Below are positions 31,161 through 39,780 of a stretch of DNA of 64,000 nt, piece by piece. A program made the position numbers and the translations under genes. The stretch lies in NCBI RefSeq assembly GCF_026107645.2, contig NZ_JAPCHV010000006.1, positions 62,001-126,000 of the forward strand. Direction: 5' to 3'. Every line of letters starts with the position of its first letter. Position 1 is the stretch's first letter. The notes beneath the pieces were generated by a model, which did not search any database, was not told the origin of the DNA, and was given only the letters and a program-made list of their open reading frames with translations. This stretch comes from Flavobacterium sp. MFBS3-15 (GTDB lineage Bacteria > Bacteroidota > Bacteroidia > Flavobacteriales > Flavobacteriaceae).

Positions 31161-31721
31161 ATGCCTGTAAAAATCAGATTACAAAGACACGGTAAAAAAG
31201 GAAAACCTTTTTACTGGGTAGTAGCAGCGGACAGCCGCTCTAAAAGGGACGGTAAATTCCTTGAAAAACTAGGAACTTACAATCCGAACACCAACCCTGC
31301 AACAATCGAGCTTAACCTTGACAGCGCTGTACAGTGGCTGTGGAATGGTGCACAGCCTACGGAAACTGCAAGAGCTATCCTTTCTTATAAAGGAGTACTA
31401 TTGAAGCACCACCTTGAAGGAGGCGTTCGCAAAGGCGCACTTACTCAGGAGCAGGCTGATGAGAAACTGGCTAAGTGGCTTGATGAAAAAGCAGGAAAAG
31501 TAGATGCTAAAGTATCTGGCCTTTCTACCGCTAAAGCTGATGCTAAAGCAAAAGCGCTTGAAGCTGAGAAAAAAGTGAATGAAGACCGTATTGCTGCTGC
31601 CAAGCAGGCTGAGGCCGATGCTGCTGCCGATGCTTCTCAGGAAGAAGCTGTTGCTGCTGAAGGCGAGGAAACTGCTGCTGAAGCTTCTGCGGAAGAAAAC
31701 ACAGAAAACACAGAAGCTTAA
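31161..31721 (+). CDS. rpsP: 30S ribosomal protein S16 with extended C-terminal tail
   Basis: The N-terminal ~85 residues are canonical S16 (PVKIRLQRHGKKGKPFYWVVAADSRSKRDGKFLEKLGTYNP in pieces; LSYKGVLLKHHL near 75). The remaining ~100 residues are a tail rich in Ala, Glu and Lys (KVDAKVSGLSTAKADAKAKA; EEAVAAEGEETAAEASAEEN), total 186 aa against ~82 in Escherichia coli. Such tails are common in Bacteroidota S16. S16 binds 16S rRNA early in assembly. rimM follows 13 bases downstream, an operon that fits their shared role in 30S maturation. Confidence 0.97.
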   Translation: MPVKIRLQRHGKKGKPFYWVVAADSRSKRDGKFLEKLGTYNPNTNPATIELNLDSAVQWLWNGAQPTETARAILSYKGVLLKHHLEGGVRKGALTQEQADEKLAKWLDEKAGKVDAKVSGLSTAKADAKAKALEAEKKVNEDRIAAAKQAEADAAADASQEEAVAAEGEETAAEASAEENTENTEA

Positions 31722-31734
31722 TTTAAAAGGCGTA

Positions 31735-32265
31735 ATGCGTAAAGAAGATTGTTTCTATTTAGGCAAGATCGCCAAAAAATTTAGCTACAAGGGGGAGGTG
31801 CTGGCATGGCTGGATACCGATGATCCCGGGTTTTTCGAAAATATGGAATCAGTGTTTGTTGAGCTCAACAATCATCTGGTTCCATTTTTTATTATGGAGT
31901 CCCGCCTGCACAAAAATGACTTCCTTCGAATCCGTTTTGAAGATGTGGAAGACGAGGCCGCTGCCGAGAGGCTCCTGGGGAGTGCACTCTACCTGCCTGT
32001 TACCATGCTCCCAAAACTCGAGGGAAACAAATTCTATTTCCACGAAATCATCGGCTTTGATGCCGAAGACGAAAGGCTGGGTAACATCGGCAAGATTGTT
32101 GGCATAAATGATAACTCCGCCCAGGCACTTTTCGAAATAATGAAAGGCGACATCGAGATACTTGTCCCTATGATTGATGACTTCATTGTAAAAGTAGACC
32201 GCGAAAATAAAAAAATCGTTCTCAATACCCCCGAAGGGCTGGTTGATCTTTACCTTAATAGTTAA
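31735..32265 (+). CDS. rimM: Ribosome maturation factor RimM
   Basis: 176 residues: RimM N-domain (MRKEDCFYLGKIAKKFSYKGEVLAW) and PRC-barrel domain (NKFYFHEIIGFDAEDERLGNIGKIVGI; ILVPMIDDFIVKVDRENKKI). RimM binds S19 and helps 16S rRNA processing. A longer frame runs back into rpsP, but the ATG at 31735 gives the normal protein start and follows the rpsP stop by 13 bases; the upstream extension would overlap the S16 tail in another frame. Confidence 0.95.
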   Translation: MRKEDCFYLGKIAKKFSYKGEVLAWLDTDDPGFFENMESVFVELNNHLVPFFIMESRLHKNDFLRIRFEDVEDEAAAERLLGSALYLPVTMLPKLEGNKFYFHEIIGFDAEDERLGNIGKIVGINDNSAQALFEIMKGDIEILVPMIDDFIVKVDRENKKIVLNTPEGLVDLYLNS

Positions 32266-32387
32266 TACGGTTACGGGTTTGGAGTTCTGGGTTCCGGGTT
32301 GCCAATCGTTATGGCAACTGTCGCGACCTACGATGTCTCTCATCTCTCATCTATTATCTTTACTCTGAACTTCAAGGGACTGAGTGG

Positions 32388-32417
32388 CAATCTAAAATCT
32401 GAAATCTGAAATCTGAA
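32388..32417. repeat. Heptamer repeat (AATCTGA) before the TrmN6-like gene
   Basis: About three and a half copies of the 7-mer AAATCTG in tandem end directly at the start codon ATG (32418). The upstream 100 bp (TCTAAAATC, GGGTTCCGGGTT) is also low in complexity. Confidence 0.6.
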
Positions 32418-33125
32418 ATGTTTTCCTTCAAGCAATTCACCATACAACAGGATAAGTGCGCCATGAAAGTGGGCACTGATGGCGTATTGCTGGGTGCCTG
32501 GGCACCGGTGGATCATAACCCATATTCCATTCTCGATATAGGGGCGGGTACGGGGCTGATTGCATTAATGCTCGCGCAGCGCAGTCATGCCGAACAGGTT
32601 GATGCTATTGAGATCGACGATGAGGCTTATGAGCAGTGTGTGGACAACTTTGAAGAATCCCCCTGGAGTGACAGGTTGTTTTGCTACCATGCCGGCCTCG
32701 ACGAGTTCATGGAGGAGCCGGAAGATGAGTATGACCTTATAGTGTCAAACCCGCCATTTTATAGTGAAGATTATACCAGTGGCAATGAAAGCCGCGACAA
32801 AGCACGCTTCGAAACGTCACTTCCATTTGAGGATTTGGCAGAAGCGGCGTCAATATTATTGTCAGACGCAGGGGTTCTTGCTGTTATAATCCCTTATAAA
32901 GAAGAAGCAAGGTTTGTAGCCGTTGCAAGAGAAAATGAACTATATCCTGTAAAGATTACCCGCGTAAAAGGTACGCCAACGGCGGAAACAAAGCGTAGCC
33001 TGATAGCATTTTCAAGGACCGAAACGTTGGATCCTGCTTTTGATGAGTTGGTTATAGAAACGGCACGCCATATTTATACTGAGCCCTACATCGCTCTTAC
33101 GCAGGATTTTTACCTTAAAATGTGA
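32418..33125 (+). CDS. tRNA1(Val) (adenine37-N6)-methyltransferase-like, TrmN6/YfiC family
   Basis: 235 residues: a Rossmann SAM methyltransferase with SILDIGAGTGLIALMLAQR (about 38-56), the N6-adenine motif NPPF (IVSNPPFYSEDYTSG near 110) and the family start FSFKQFTIQQDKCAMKVGTDGVLLGAWA. Members methylate A37 of tRNA1Val. The catalytic NPPF/Y fits. No operon partners; the TAACGTTAA region downstream leads into the efflux locus promoter. Confidence 0.92.
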   Translation: MFSFKQFTIQQDKCAMKVGTDGVLLGAWAPVDHNPYSILDIGAGTGLIALMLAQRSHAEQVDAIEIDDEAYEQCVDNFEESPWSDRLFCYHAGLDEFMEEPEDEYDLIVSNPPFYSEDYTSGNESRDKARFETSLPFEDLAEAASILLSDAGVLAVIIPYKEEARFVAVARENELYPVKITRVKGTPTAETKRSLIAFSRTETLDPAFDELVIETARHIYTEPYIALTQDFYLKM

Positions 33126-33173
33126 TTTTGAAGTAATTGATTGCATCAAATACAACGAAAAAAAAATAAATCG

Positions 33174-33202
33174 TTGAACTCTAACGTTTTCGCATAATTT
33201 TG
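33174..33202 (+). promoter_or_regulatory. Promoter before the efflux locus: TTG-N18-TAATTTTG
   Basis: TTG (33174-33176) and TAATTTTG (33195-33202), an exact -7, spaced 18 bp. This is one of the best Bacteroidota promoters in the window and lies 58 bases before the ATG of the small secreted protein (33261). Confidence 0.75.
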
Positions 33203-33260
33203 CACTCATTTTTGGACTTAAACATTTGTTTATTCCTAAATCCTTCCTAATTTTGTCCGT

Positions 33261-33686
33261 ATGAAAAACAACCTTTTGCGTTATTTATGGCTTTCAATAA
33301 TCTTCATAGGAGGATATGGCCAGCTATATGCGCATGAGGATATTGCTGTTGGCAACCTTAAAAATACAGCTTACAAGCAGGAGGGGTTTTGCGCTGCAAG
33401 CCTGCACCGCCATGTAACGCTTATTAACTATGCCACGCTTCATTTTGAAAAACAGCAGGAAACCATCGAGTTTTCGCAAAGTGAAAATGAAGAAGAAGAA
33501 CTTTCATTAGATAAGGTTAACTTGTTAAGGAGCCATATCGCCCTTAATAAGCAATACCTGAATTCGTACTATGCAAATGCGCCCGGTATCTTTTACGAAA
33601 ATACTGCTGCCCCACAAATTTGCAATACACCTTTCCATAGCCTTTCTTCCAGACAGTACATACTGTTCAGGGTGATCAGGATTTGA
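33261..33686 (+). CDS. Small secreted protein upstream of RND efflux genes (141 aa)
   Basis: A signal-like N-terminus (MKNNLLRYLWLSIIFIGGYGQLYAHED) with cleavage about residue 24, then a mature part with an acidic middle (QSENEEEELSLDKVN) and a hydrophobic end (QYILFRVIRI). No motif identifies it. It lies directly behind a strong promoter; the RND membrane-fusion gene starts 129 bases later with no clear terminator between, only GTGTAT/ATACAC (about 33747-33761). It may be cotranscribed and serve as accessory to the efflux system, or be a leader-like small protein. Function unknown. Confidence 0.6.
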   Translation: MKNNLLRYLWLSIIFIGGYGQLYAHEDIAVGNLKNTAYKQEGFCAASLHRHVTLINYATLHFEKQQETIEFSQSENEEEELSLDKVNLLRSHIALNKQYLNSYYANAPGIFYENTAAPQICNTPFHSLSSRQYILFRVIRI

Positions 33687-33815
33687 TTTAAACCGTGGCA
33701 ACCCGCCGCGCATTCCCGTTTCCATTCATTCGGGATTGGCTTTCGCCTCCGGATGATGCGTGTATGAGATACACATCCCTTTAAATCAAATCAGAACAAT
33801 CGTATAATTTAAGAT

Positions 33816-34898
33816 ATGAACAAGATCATCATGCTTTTCACTGCATGCGGCCTTTTAGCACTCGCATCATGCCATTCAGAAAAAGAGCACAAAGAAGAAC
33901 ACACCGAATTCCTTGCTACCCAGCCGGTAGTTTTGGATACCATAATTAATAAAGAATATGTCGCCCAGGTAAAGTCAATTCAGCACATAGAACTAAGGGC
34001 ACAGGAACGCGGCTACCTTGAGAAAATATATGTTGACGAAGGCCAGGCTGTGAAAAAAGGCCAACTGCTGTTCCAGATCATGCCGAAGCTATATGAAGCA
34101 GAGTATGAAAGGGCTAAAGCCGAGGCTAACTTTGCCGAAATTGAATATAAGAATACCAAAAGGCTTGCAGAAAGCAATGTTGTGGCTCCTAACGAACTTG
34201 CTATGGCAAAAGCCAAGCTGGACAAAGCCAAAGCTGAACTTTCATTGAGCAATGCCCACCTGCAATTCACCCAGATACGCGCACCTTTCGACGGTATCAT
34301 CGACCGTTTCCATGTAAGGCTGGGGAGTCTTGTAGATGAGGGCGACCTGCTTACCGAGCTCTCGGATAACAGCAAAATGTGGGTATACTACAACGTACCT
34401 GAAGCCGAATATCTTGACATACAGTCAAAACTCAATACAGGCAACAAGGTTAATGTAAACCTGATGATGGCCAACAATAAAATGTTCGACCATCCGGGTG
34501 TGGTGGAAACCATTGAGGCCGACTTTAACAACGAAACAGGCAACATAGCCTTCAGGGCCACTTTCCCGAACCCGAAAAGTCTTTTAAGGCATGGCGAAAC
34601 CGGTAACATCGTGATGACGCAGCCTTATAAAGGCGCAATGCTCATCCCGCAAAAAGCCACCTTCGAAGTGCTCGAGAAGAAATATGTATATGTTATCGAC
34701 AAGAACAACCAGATCAAATCGCGCGAGATAACCCTTGCTGCCGAGCTGCCGCACATTTTCATAGTAAAAAGCGGGTTGTCTACCGATGATAAGATACTCC
34801 TGGAAGGCCTTCGCCTTGTAAAAGAGAACGAGAAGGTAAAATACAAGCTGGAAGACCCTAAGCATGTGATTTCGCATTTAGAGCTGTACGCTGAATAA
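33816..34898 (+). CDS. RND efflux membrane-fusion protein (periplasmic adaptor)
   Basis: 360 residues: a lipoprotein signal (MNKIIMLFTACGLLALASCHS, lipobox LASC), barrel/lipoyl strands (HIELRAQERGYLEKIYVDEGQAVKKGQLLFQI), a coiled-coil hairpin with long heptads (LYEAEYERAKAEANFAEIEYKN), the second half of the lipoyl domain (IRAPFDGIIDRFHVRLGSLVDEGDLLTEL) and the beta-barrel/MPD part. It links the inner-membrane pump to the outer-membrane channel. 24 bases before the pump gene. Homologous to AcrA/MexA. Confidence 0.95.
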   Translation: MNKIIMLFTACGLLALASCHSEKEHKEEHTEFLATQPVVLDTIINKEYVAQVKSIQHIELRAQERGYLEKIYVDEGQAVKKGQLLFQIMPKLYEAEYERAKAEANFAEIEYKNTKRLAESNVVAPNELAMAKAKLDKAKAELSLSNAHLQFTQIRAPFDGIIDRFHVRLGSLVDEGDLLTELSDNSKMWVYYNVPEAEYLDIQSKLNTGNKVNVNLMMANNKMFDHPGVVETIEADFNNETGNIAFRATFPNPKSLLRHGETGNIVMTQPYKGAMLIPQKATFEVLEKKYVYVIDKNNQIKSREITLAAELPHIFIVKSGLSTDDKILLEGLRLVKENEKVKYKLEDPKHVISHLELYAE

Positions 34899-34922
34899 CT
34901 AACACTTTAAATCCGAAAAAAA

Positions 34923-37900
34923 ATGTTTAGCAAGTTTATACACAGGCCTGTATTTGCGATCGTTATATCCATCATGATCGTATTTGTAGGTACGCTGTCC
35001 ATATTCAGCCTGCCTACCTCGCAATTCCCCGAAATTGCGCCTACCACAGTAAATATCTTTATCGCTTATCCGGGCGCGAGTGCGGATGTACTGGTAAAGT
35101 CTACGCTTATTACCTTAGAGAATGCCATCAACGGTGTGCAGGATGCACGCTATGTTGCTACCGATGCCACCAGTGCGGGCGAGGCCACACTAAGGGTGAT
35201 TTTTGAACCGGGCACCGACCCTAACCAGGCGGTTATCCGTGTGAAAACGAGGGTTGACCAGGTAATGCCGCTGCTACCCGAGCTTGTGCAGAAGGAAGGT
35301 GTGGTAATTACGCCTATCCAGCCGAGTATGCTTATGTATGTGAACCTCTATGCCAAGGACAAGAGCATGGATGAGAAGTTCCTGTACAACTATGCCAACG
35401 TGAACATGATCCCCGAGATCAACCGTATCAAAGGGGTAGGGCGTACGCAGATATTGGGTAGCCGTACCTACGCGATGCGCATCTGGCTGAACCCTGACAG
35501 AATGAGGGCCTACAACATTTCTGTCGATGAGGTGATGAAAGCCCTTGGCGAGCAGAGCATCGTAGGCCGTCCGGGCCGTATAGGACAGAGTTCCGGTATC
35601 CAGGCACAATCGCTCGAATATGTTTTGACTTATAAAGGCCGTTTCAGCGAACCATCCGAATATGAAAATGTAATTGTGCGTGCCAACTCAAGCGGTGAGG
35701 CCATCCGATTGAAAGACATCGGCAAGGCCGAGTTGGGCAGTGAGTTCTTTGATATTTATTCGAACCTTGACGGGCATCCTTCGGCTTCTATAGTATTGAA
35801 GCAGAACTACGGCAGTAACGCGACGGATGTAATTGCGGCTGTAAAAGCCAGGCTCGAGGAAATGAAGGAAACCTTCCCGCCGGGAATGGACTATAAAATC
35901 AGTTATGACGTATCGCAGTTCCTTGATGCGTCTATAGAGCAGGTAATCCATACATTAAGGGATGCATTCATCCTGGTAGCAATAGTCGTGTTCATCTTCC
36001 TGGGTGACTGGCGATCGACGCTTATCCCGATATTGGCGGTTCCGGTATCGCTCATCGGGGCATTCTTTGCCATGCAATTGTTTGGGCTGTCCATCAACCT
36101 TGTTACGCTGTTCGCATTGGTATTGGCCATCGGTATCGTGGTAGATGACGCCATAGTCGTCGTCGAGGCGGTGCACGCCAAATTTGAGGAAGACCCACAC
36201 ATTACGCCGTACAATGCTGTGAAAAAAGTATTGGGCGAGATCAGTGGTGCCATCATAGCGATCACTGCAGTAATGGTTTCGGTATTCCTGCCTATCTCGT
36301 TCATGTCGGGCCCGGTGGGTACGTTTTACCGGCAGTTCTCGATCACCATGGCGAGCTCGATCGTAATTTCGGCTATCGTCGCACTTACCCTTACTCCCGT
36401 ATTGTGTGCCATATTGCTTAAAAACCACCACGGCCACGAGCGCAAAAAAAATATATTGACAAAAGGCCTTGATAAATTCAACCAGGGCTTTGATAAGATG
36501 ACCGGCAAATATGTTGGTTTGCTTAGGCTTATCGTGAACAGGAAAGTAGTGACCTTCGGGGTGCTTCTCGCTTTCTGTGCAGGAACATTCTACATGACCA
36601 AAATTCTTCCTTCGGGCTTCATCCCGAGTGAAGACCAGGGTACCATTTATGCTATCATCCAGACGCCTCCCGGCTCTACGCTGGAAACGACCAACATGGT
36701 TTCGCAACGGCTGCAGAAGATTTGTGAAGAGGTGGATGGAGTAGAATCAGTATCATCGCTTGCCGGTTATGAGATCATGACTGAAGGCCGCGGATCGAAC
36801 GCCGGTACCTGCCTTATCAACCTGAAGCCGTGGTCCGACAGGGAGCACACCGTGGTTGAGGTGATGGAAGAGCTGGAAGAAAAGACACGTGGCCTTGGCG
36901 CCAAGATAGAGTTTTTCGAGCCGCCGGCCATTCCGGGCTTTGGTTCATCAGGTGGTTTCTCAATGCGCCTTCTGGATAAGAACACGACTACGGATTATGC
37001 CGACTTTGATAAAGTGAACAAGCAGTTTATGGACGAGCTGGGCAAGCGTAAAGAGTTGACAGGTTTGTTTACCTTCTTTGCAGCCAACTATCCGCAGTAT
37101 GAACTGGAAATAGACAACGACCTTGCGATGCAGAAAGGCGTATCCATAGGCGATGCAATGGAGAACCTTAACATCATGGTGGGTAGTACCTATGAGCAGG
37201 GCTTCATCAAGTTCAACCGTTTCTTTAAGGTGTATGTGCAGTCGGATCCCAAGTTCAGGAGACTGCCATCGGACATCCTTAATATGTTTGTGAAGAATGA
37301 TAAGGGCGAAATGGTACCGTACTCGGCTTTCATGAAGCTGGTAAAAGGTCAGGGCCCTAACGAGATTACACGCTATAATATGTACAACTCGGCCGCCATA
37401 CAGGGGCTTCCGGCAAAAGGCTATACCACAGCCGATGCCATTGCCGCTGTAAAAGAGGTTTCCGAAAAACTGCCTAAAGGCTATGATATTGCATGGGAAG
37501 GCCTTTCGTATGACGAAGCCAGCCGCGGCAACGAGTCGGTGTATATCTTCCTGATCGTACTGGCGTTTGTTTATTTTGTTCTTGCGGCACAGTACGAAAG
37601 CTTCATCATTCCGATGGCGGTTGTATTCTCGCTTCCTGTAGGGGTATTCGGTACATTCCTTGTGCTCCAGATGATGGGACTGGAAAACAACATCTACGCG
37701 CAGATCGGGCTTATCATGCTTGTCGGGCTCCTGGGTAAGAACGCGGTACTTATAGTAGAGTTCGCCGTCCAGAAGCGCCACGAGGGCTTTACGATACTTG
37801 AAGCCGCCATTGAAGGTGCCAAGGTGCGTTTCCGTCCGATCCTGATGACATCGTTCGCATTCATCGCCGGTTTGATACCGCTGTTGATAGCGCATGGGGC

Positions 37901-38132
37901 AGGTGCCATCGGTAACAAGACCATTGGTGGCGCGGCGTTGGGCGGTATGCTTTTTGGAACCGTATTCGGGGTGATCATTGTGCCGGGCTTGTACTACATC
38001 TTCGGATCGCTGGCCGATGGCAGGAAGCTCATCAAGTACGAAGAGGACAGCTCGCTTTCCGATTCATTCGTGCACCAGATAGACGATTTTTCACACAGGG
38101 AAGAACCCGACCAATCCAAAGAAACTGAATAA
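34923..38132 (+). CDS. RND multidrug efflux pump permease, HAE1 family
   Basis: 1069 residues, AcrB/MexB type. MFSKFIHRPVFAIVISIMIVFVG is TM1; pore and docking domains follow. TM4 carries the proton-relay acids in GIVVDDAIVVVEAVHAKFEE (Asp-Asp), and SLIGAFFAMQLFGLSINLVTLFALVLAIG and later VLAFVYFVLAAQYESFIIPMAV and VLLGKNAVLIVEFAVQKRHEG are the HAE motifs (split here for length). The drug/proton antiporter should export amphiphilic compounds across both membranes with the adaptor and the TolC-like protein. The next gene's ATG overlaps its TAA by one base, evidence of coupling. Confidence 0.96.
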   Translation: MFSKFIHRPVFAIVISIMIVFVGTLSIFSLPTSQFPEIAPTTVNIFIAYPGASADVLVKSTLITLENAINGVQDARYVATDATSAGEATLRVIFEPGTDPNQAVIRVKTRVDQVMPLLPELVQKEGVVITPIQPSMLMYVNLYAKDKSMDEKFLYNYANVNMIPEINRIKGVGRTQILGSRTYAMRIWLNPDRMRAYNISVDEVMKALGEQSIVGRPGRIGQSSGIQAQSLEYVLTYKGRFSEPSEYENVIVRANSSGEAIRLKDIGKAELGSEFFDIYSNLDGHPSASIVLKQNYGSNATDVIAAVKARLEEMKETFPPGMDYKISYDVSQFLDASIEQVIHTLRDAFILVAIVVFIFLGDWRSTLIPILAVPVSLIGAFFAMQLFGLSINLVTLFALVLAIGIVVDDAIVVVEAVHAKFEEDPHITPYNAVKKVLGEISGAIIAITAVMVSVFLPISFMSGPVGTFYRQFSITMASSIVISAIVALTLTPVLCAILLKNHHGHERKKNILTKGLDKFNQGFDKMTGKYVGLLRLIVNRKVVTFGVLLAFCAGTFYMTKILPSGFIPSEDQGTIYAIIQTPPGSTLETTNMVSQRLQKICEEVDGVESVSSLAGYEIMTEGRGSNAGTCLINLKPWSDREHTVVEVMEELEEKTRGLGAKIEFFEPPAIPGFGSSGGFSMRLLDKNTTTDYADFDKVNKQFMDELGKRKELTGLFTFFAANYPQYELEIDNDLAMQKGVSIGDAMENLNIMVGSTYEQGFIKFNRFFKVYVQSDPKFRRLPSDILNMFVKNDKGEMVPYSAFMKLVKGQGPNEITRYNMYNSAAIQGLPAKGYTTADAIAAVKEVSEKLPKGYDIAWEGLSYDEASRGNESVYIFLIVLAFVYFVLAAQYESFIIPMAVVFSLPVGVFGTFLVLQMMGLENNIYAQIGLIMLVGLLGKNAVLIVEFAVQKRHEGFTILEAAIEGAKVRFRPILMTSFAFIAGLIPLLIAHGAGAIGNKTIGGAALGGMLFGTVFGVIIVPGLYYIFGSLADGRKLIKYEEDSSLSDSFVHQIDDFSHREEPDQSKETE

Positions 38133-39568
38133 TGATGGTTAAGAAGATAATATATACAGGCTTTTTTGCCGCATTGGTGGCAGTAAGCGTTACATCGTGC
38201 AAAACGCCGGGGATCGCTCAGCGCGAGGAAAATAAAAATGTACCTGCAAGTTATGCAAACAACTCCCTGGACAGCACCAACACTGCTACGATTAAATGGA
38301 AGGACTACTTTACCGATCCGAATCTTGCCGCACTGATTGATGTTGCCCTGAAGAACAATCAGGAGCTGAACATCACGATGCAGGAAATCGAAATCTCGAA
38401 GAACGAAATCCGTGCCCGTAAAGGGGAATATCTCCCGTTCGTAGGCCTTGGTGCCGGTGCCGGTGTGGATAAAGTGGCGCGCTACACTAATATAGGTGCA
38501 ATGGAGGCCACAACCGACATAAGGCCAGGTAAGGAAATGCCCGAGCCGTTGCAGGACTACAGGCTGGGATTGCAGGCCAACTGGGAGCTGGACATTTGGA
38601 AGAAGCTGCGCAACTCGAAAAAGGCGGCCGTGAACCGTTATCTTGCTAGCATAGAAGGAAGGAACTTCATGGTGACCAACCTTATCGGGGAAATAGCCAG
38701 TTCCTATTACGAACTGCTGGCACTGGACAACCAACTGGCTATCGTACAGCAGAACATCGGCATCCAAAACAATGCCCTTGAGATCGTAAAGCTGCAAAAG
38801 GAATCGGCAAGGGTGACCGAATTGGCCGTACAGCGTTTCCGTGCGCAGGTGCTCAATACGCAGAGCCTGCAATACGATATACAGCAGAAGATTGTGGAGA
38901 CGGAGAACAGGATCAACTTCCTGGTGGGCCGTTTCCCACAGCATGTAGAGCGCAGTACCCAAGCCTTCACCGACCTTGTTCCGGCAGCAGTACAAACAGG
39001 ATTGCCTTCGCAGCTGCTTGCCAACAGGCCGGACATCCGCCAGGCAGAACTTGACCTCATGGCCGCCAAGCTGGATGTGAAAGTAGCCAGGGCAAGGTTT
39101 TATCCTTCGATAGGCATCTCGGCAGGAATAGGATACCAGGCGTTTAACCCGTCGTATATTTTCAAGCCGCAGTCGCTGATGTATAACTTTGCGGGCGACC
39201 TTATGGCGCCGCTCATCAACAGGAATGCTATCAAGGCTGAGTACTACAGTGCCAACAACAAGCAGGTGCAGGCGGTATACAACTACGAGAAAGCCATCCT
39301 GAACTCCTATATAGAGGTAGCCAACCAGCTTTCGCGTGTGGGCAACCTCGAAAAGAGCTACGGCCTTAAGGCGCAGGAAGTGGAAGCGCTGAACCAGTCG
39401 GTAAACATTTCCAACGACCTGTTCAAGTCGGCCAGGGCGGACTATATGGAAGTACTGATGACACAGCGCGACGCACTGGAATCGAAGTTCGACCTGATAG
39501 AGACAAAATTGCAGCAGATGGAAGCGATGGTTGCCATCTACCGCTCACTGGGCGGCGGATGGAACTAA
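38132..39568 (+). CDS. Outer-membrane efflux protein (NodT/OprM-type TolC family)
   Basis: 478 residues. A lipoprotein signal with lipobox VTSC (VAVSVTSCKTPG) is followed by the two long helical hairpins of TolC proteins (NITMQEIEISKNEIRARKGEYLP, ATVQRFRAQVLNTQSLQ-like repeats, LPSQLLANRPDIRQAELDLMAAK with the conserved RPDI) and end VAIYRSLGGGWN, the standard C-terminal signature. It is the channel of the tripartite pump. ATG at 38132 overlaps the preceding TAA. A strong terminator (39595-39621) follows. Confidence 0.95.
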   Translation: MMVKKIIYTGFFAALVAVSVTSCKTPGIAQREENKNVPASYANNSLDSTNTATIKWKDYFTDPNLAALIDVALKNNQELNITMQEIEISKNEIRARKGEYLPFVGLGAGAGVDKVARYTNIGAMEATTDIRPGKEMPEPLQDYRLGLQANWELDIWKKLRNSKKAAVNRYLASIEGRNFMVTNLIGEIASSYYELLALDNQLAIVQQNIGIQNNALEIVKLQKESARVTELAVQRFRAQVLNTQSLQYDIQQKIVETENRINFLVGRFPQHVERSTQAFTDLVPAAVQTGLPSQLLANRPDIRQAELDLMAAKLDVKVARARFYPSIGISAGIGYQAFNPSYIFKPQSLMYNFAGDLMAPLINRNAIKAEYYSANNKQVQAVYNYEKAILNSYIEVANQLSRVGNLEKSYGLKAQEVEALNQSVNISNDLFKSARADYMEVLMTQRDALESKFDLIETKLQQMEAMVAIYRSLGGGWN

Positions 39569-39594
39569 ATACTTTTGTTTAGTTGGTTTGAGGG

Positions 39595-39628
39595 TGAAGC
39601 CTCCGCGGGTTGCGGGGGCTTCTTTTTT
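39595..39628 (+). terminator. Terminator of the RND efflux operon
   Basis: GAAGCCTCCGC/GCGGGGGCTTC (one T-G pair) with a GGGTT loop and about eight Ts, 27 bases after the stop. Confidence 0.92.
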
Positions 39629-39729
39629 TTACAAGAATGCGATTTTCAGCATTTTGTTTTTTGCACAACATATCTGATTCGAGATAAGAGAATTGTTTAA
39701 TAATCAATAAAAATCGCAACAAATTTTTA

Positions 39730-39759
39730 TTGAATTGTTAGAATACTTCGCTACTTTTG
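39730..39759 (+). promoter_or_regulatory. Promoter of the acyl-CoA dehydrogenase: TTG-N19-TACTTTTG
   Basis: TTG (39730-39732) and the exact -7 TACTTTTG (39752-39759), 19 bp apart; the mRNA would start a few bases later and its first ATG is 39781. This rules out the in-frame TTG at 39757 as a start. Confidence 0.8.
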
Positions 39760-39780
39760 CCTCCAACAAAACAAATTATC

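Noticed and set aside
35955..38995. Long antisense frames (250, 311, 333 aa) opposite the RND pump genes
   Set aside because: They lie fully inside strongly coding genes on the other strand, with atypical composition (many R, H, Y) and no start context; shadows of codon bias.
39757..39780. TTG start 8 codons before the acyl-CoA dehydrogenase ATG
   Set aside because: Lies inside the exact -7 element TACTTTTG, so it cannot be in the mRNA.
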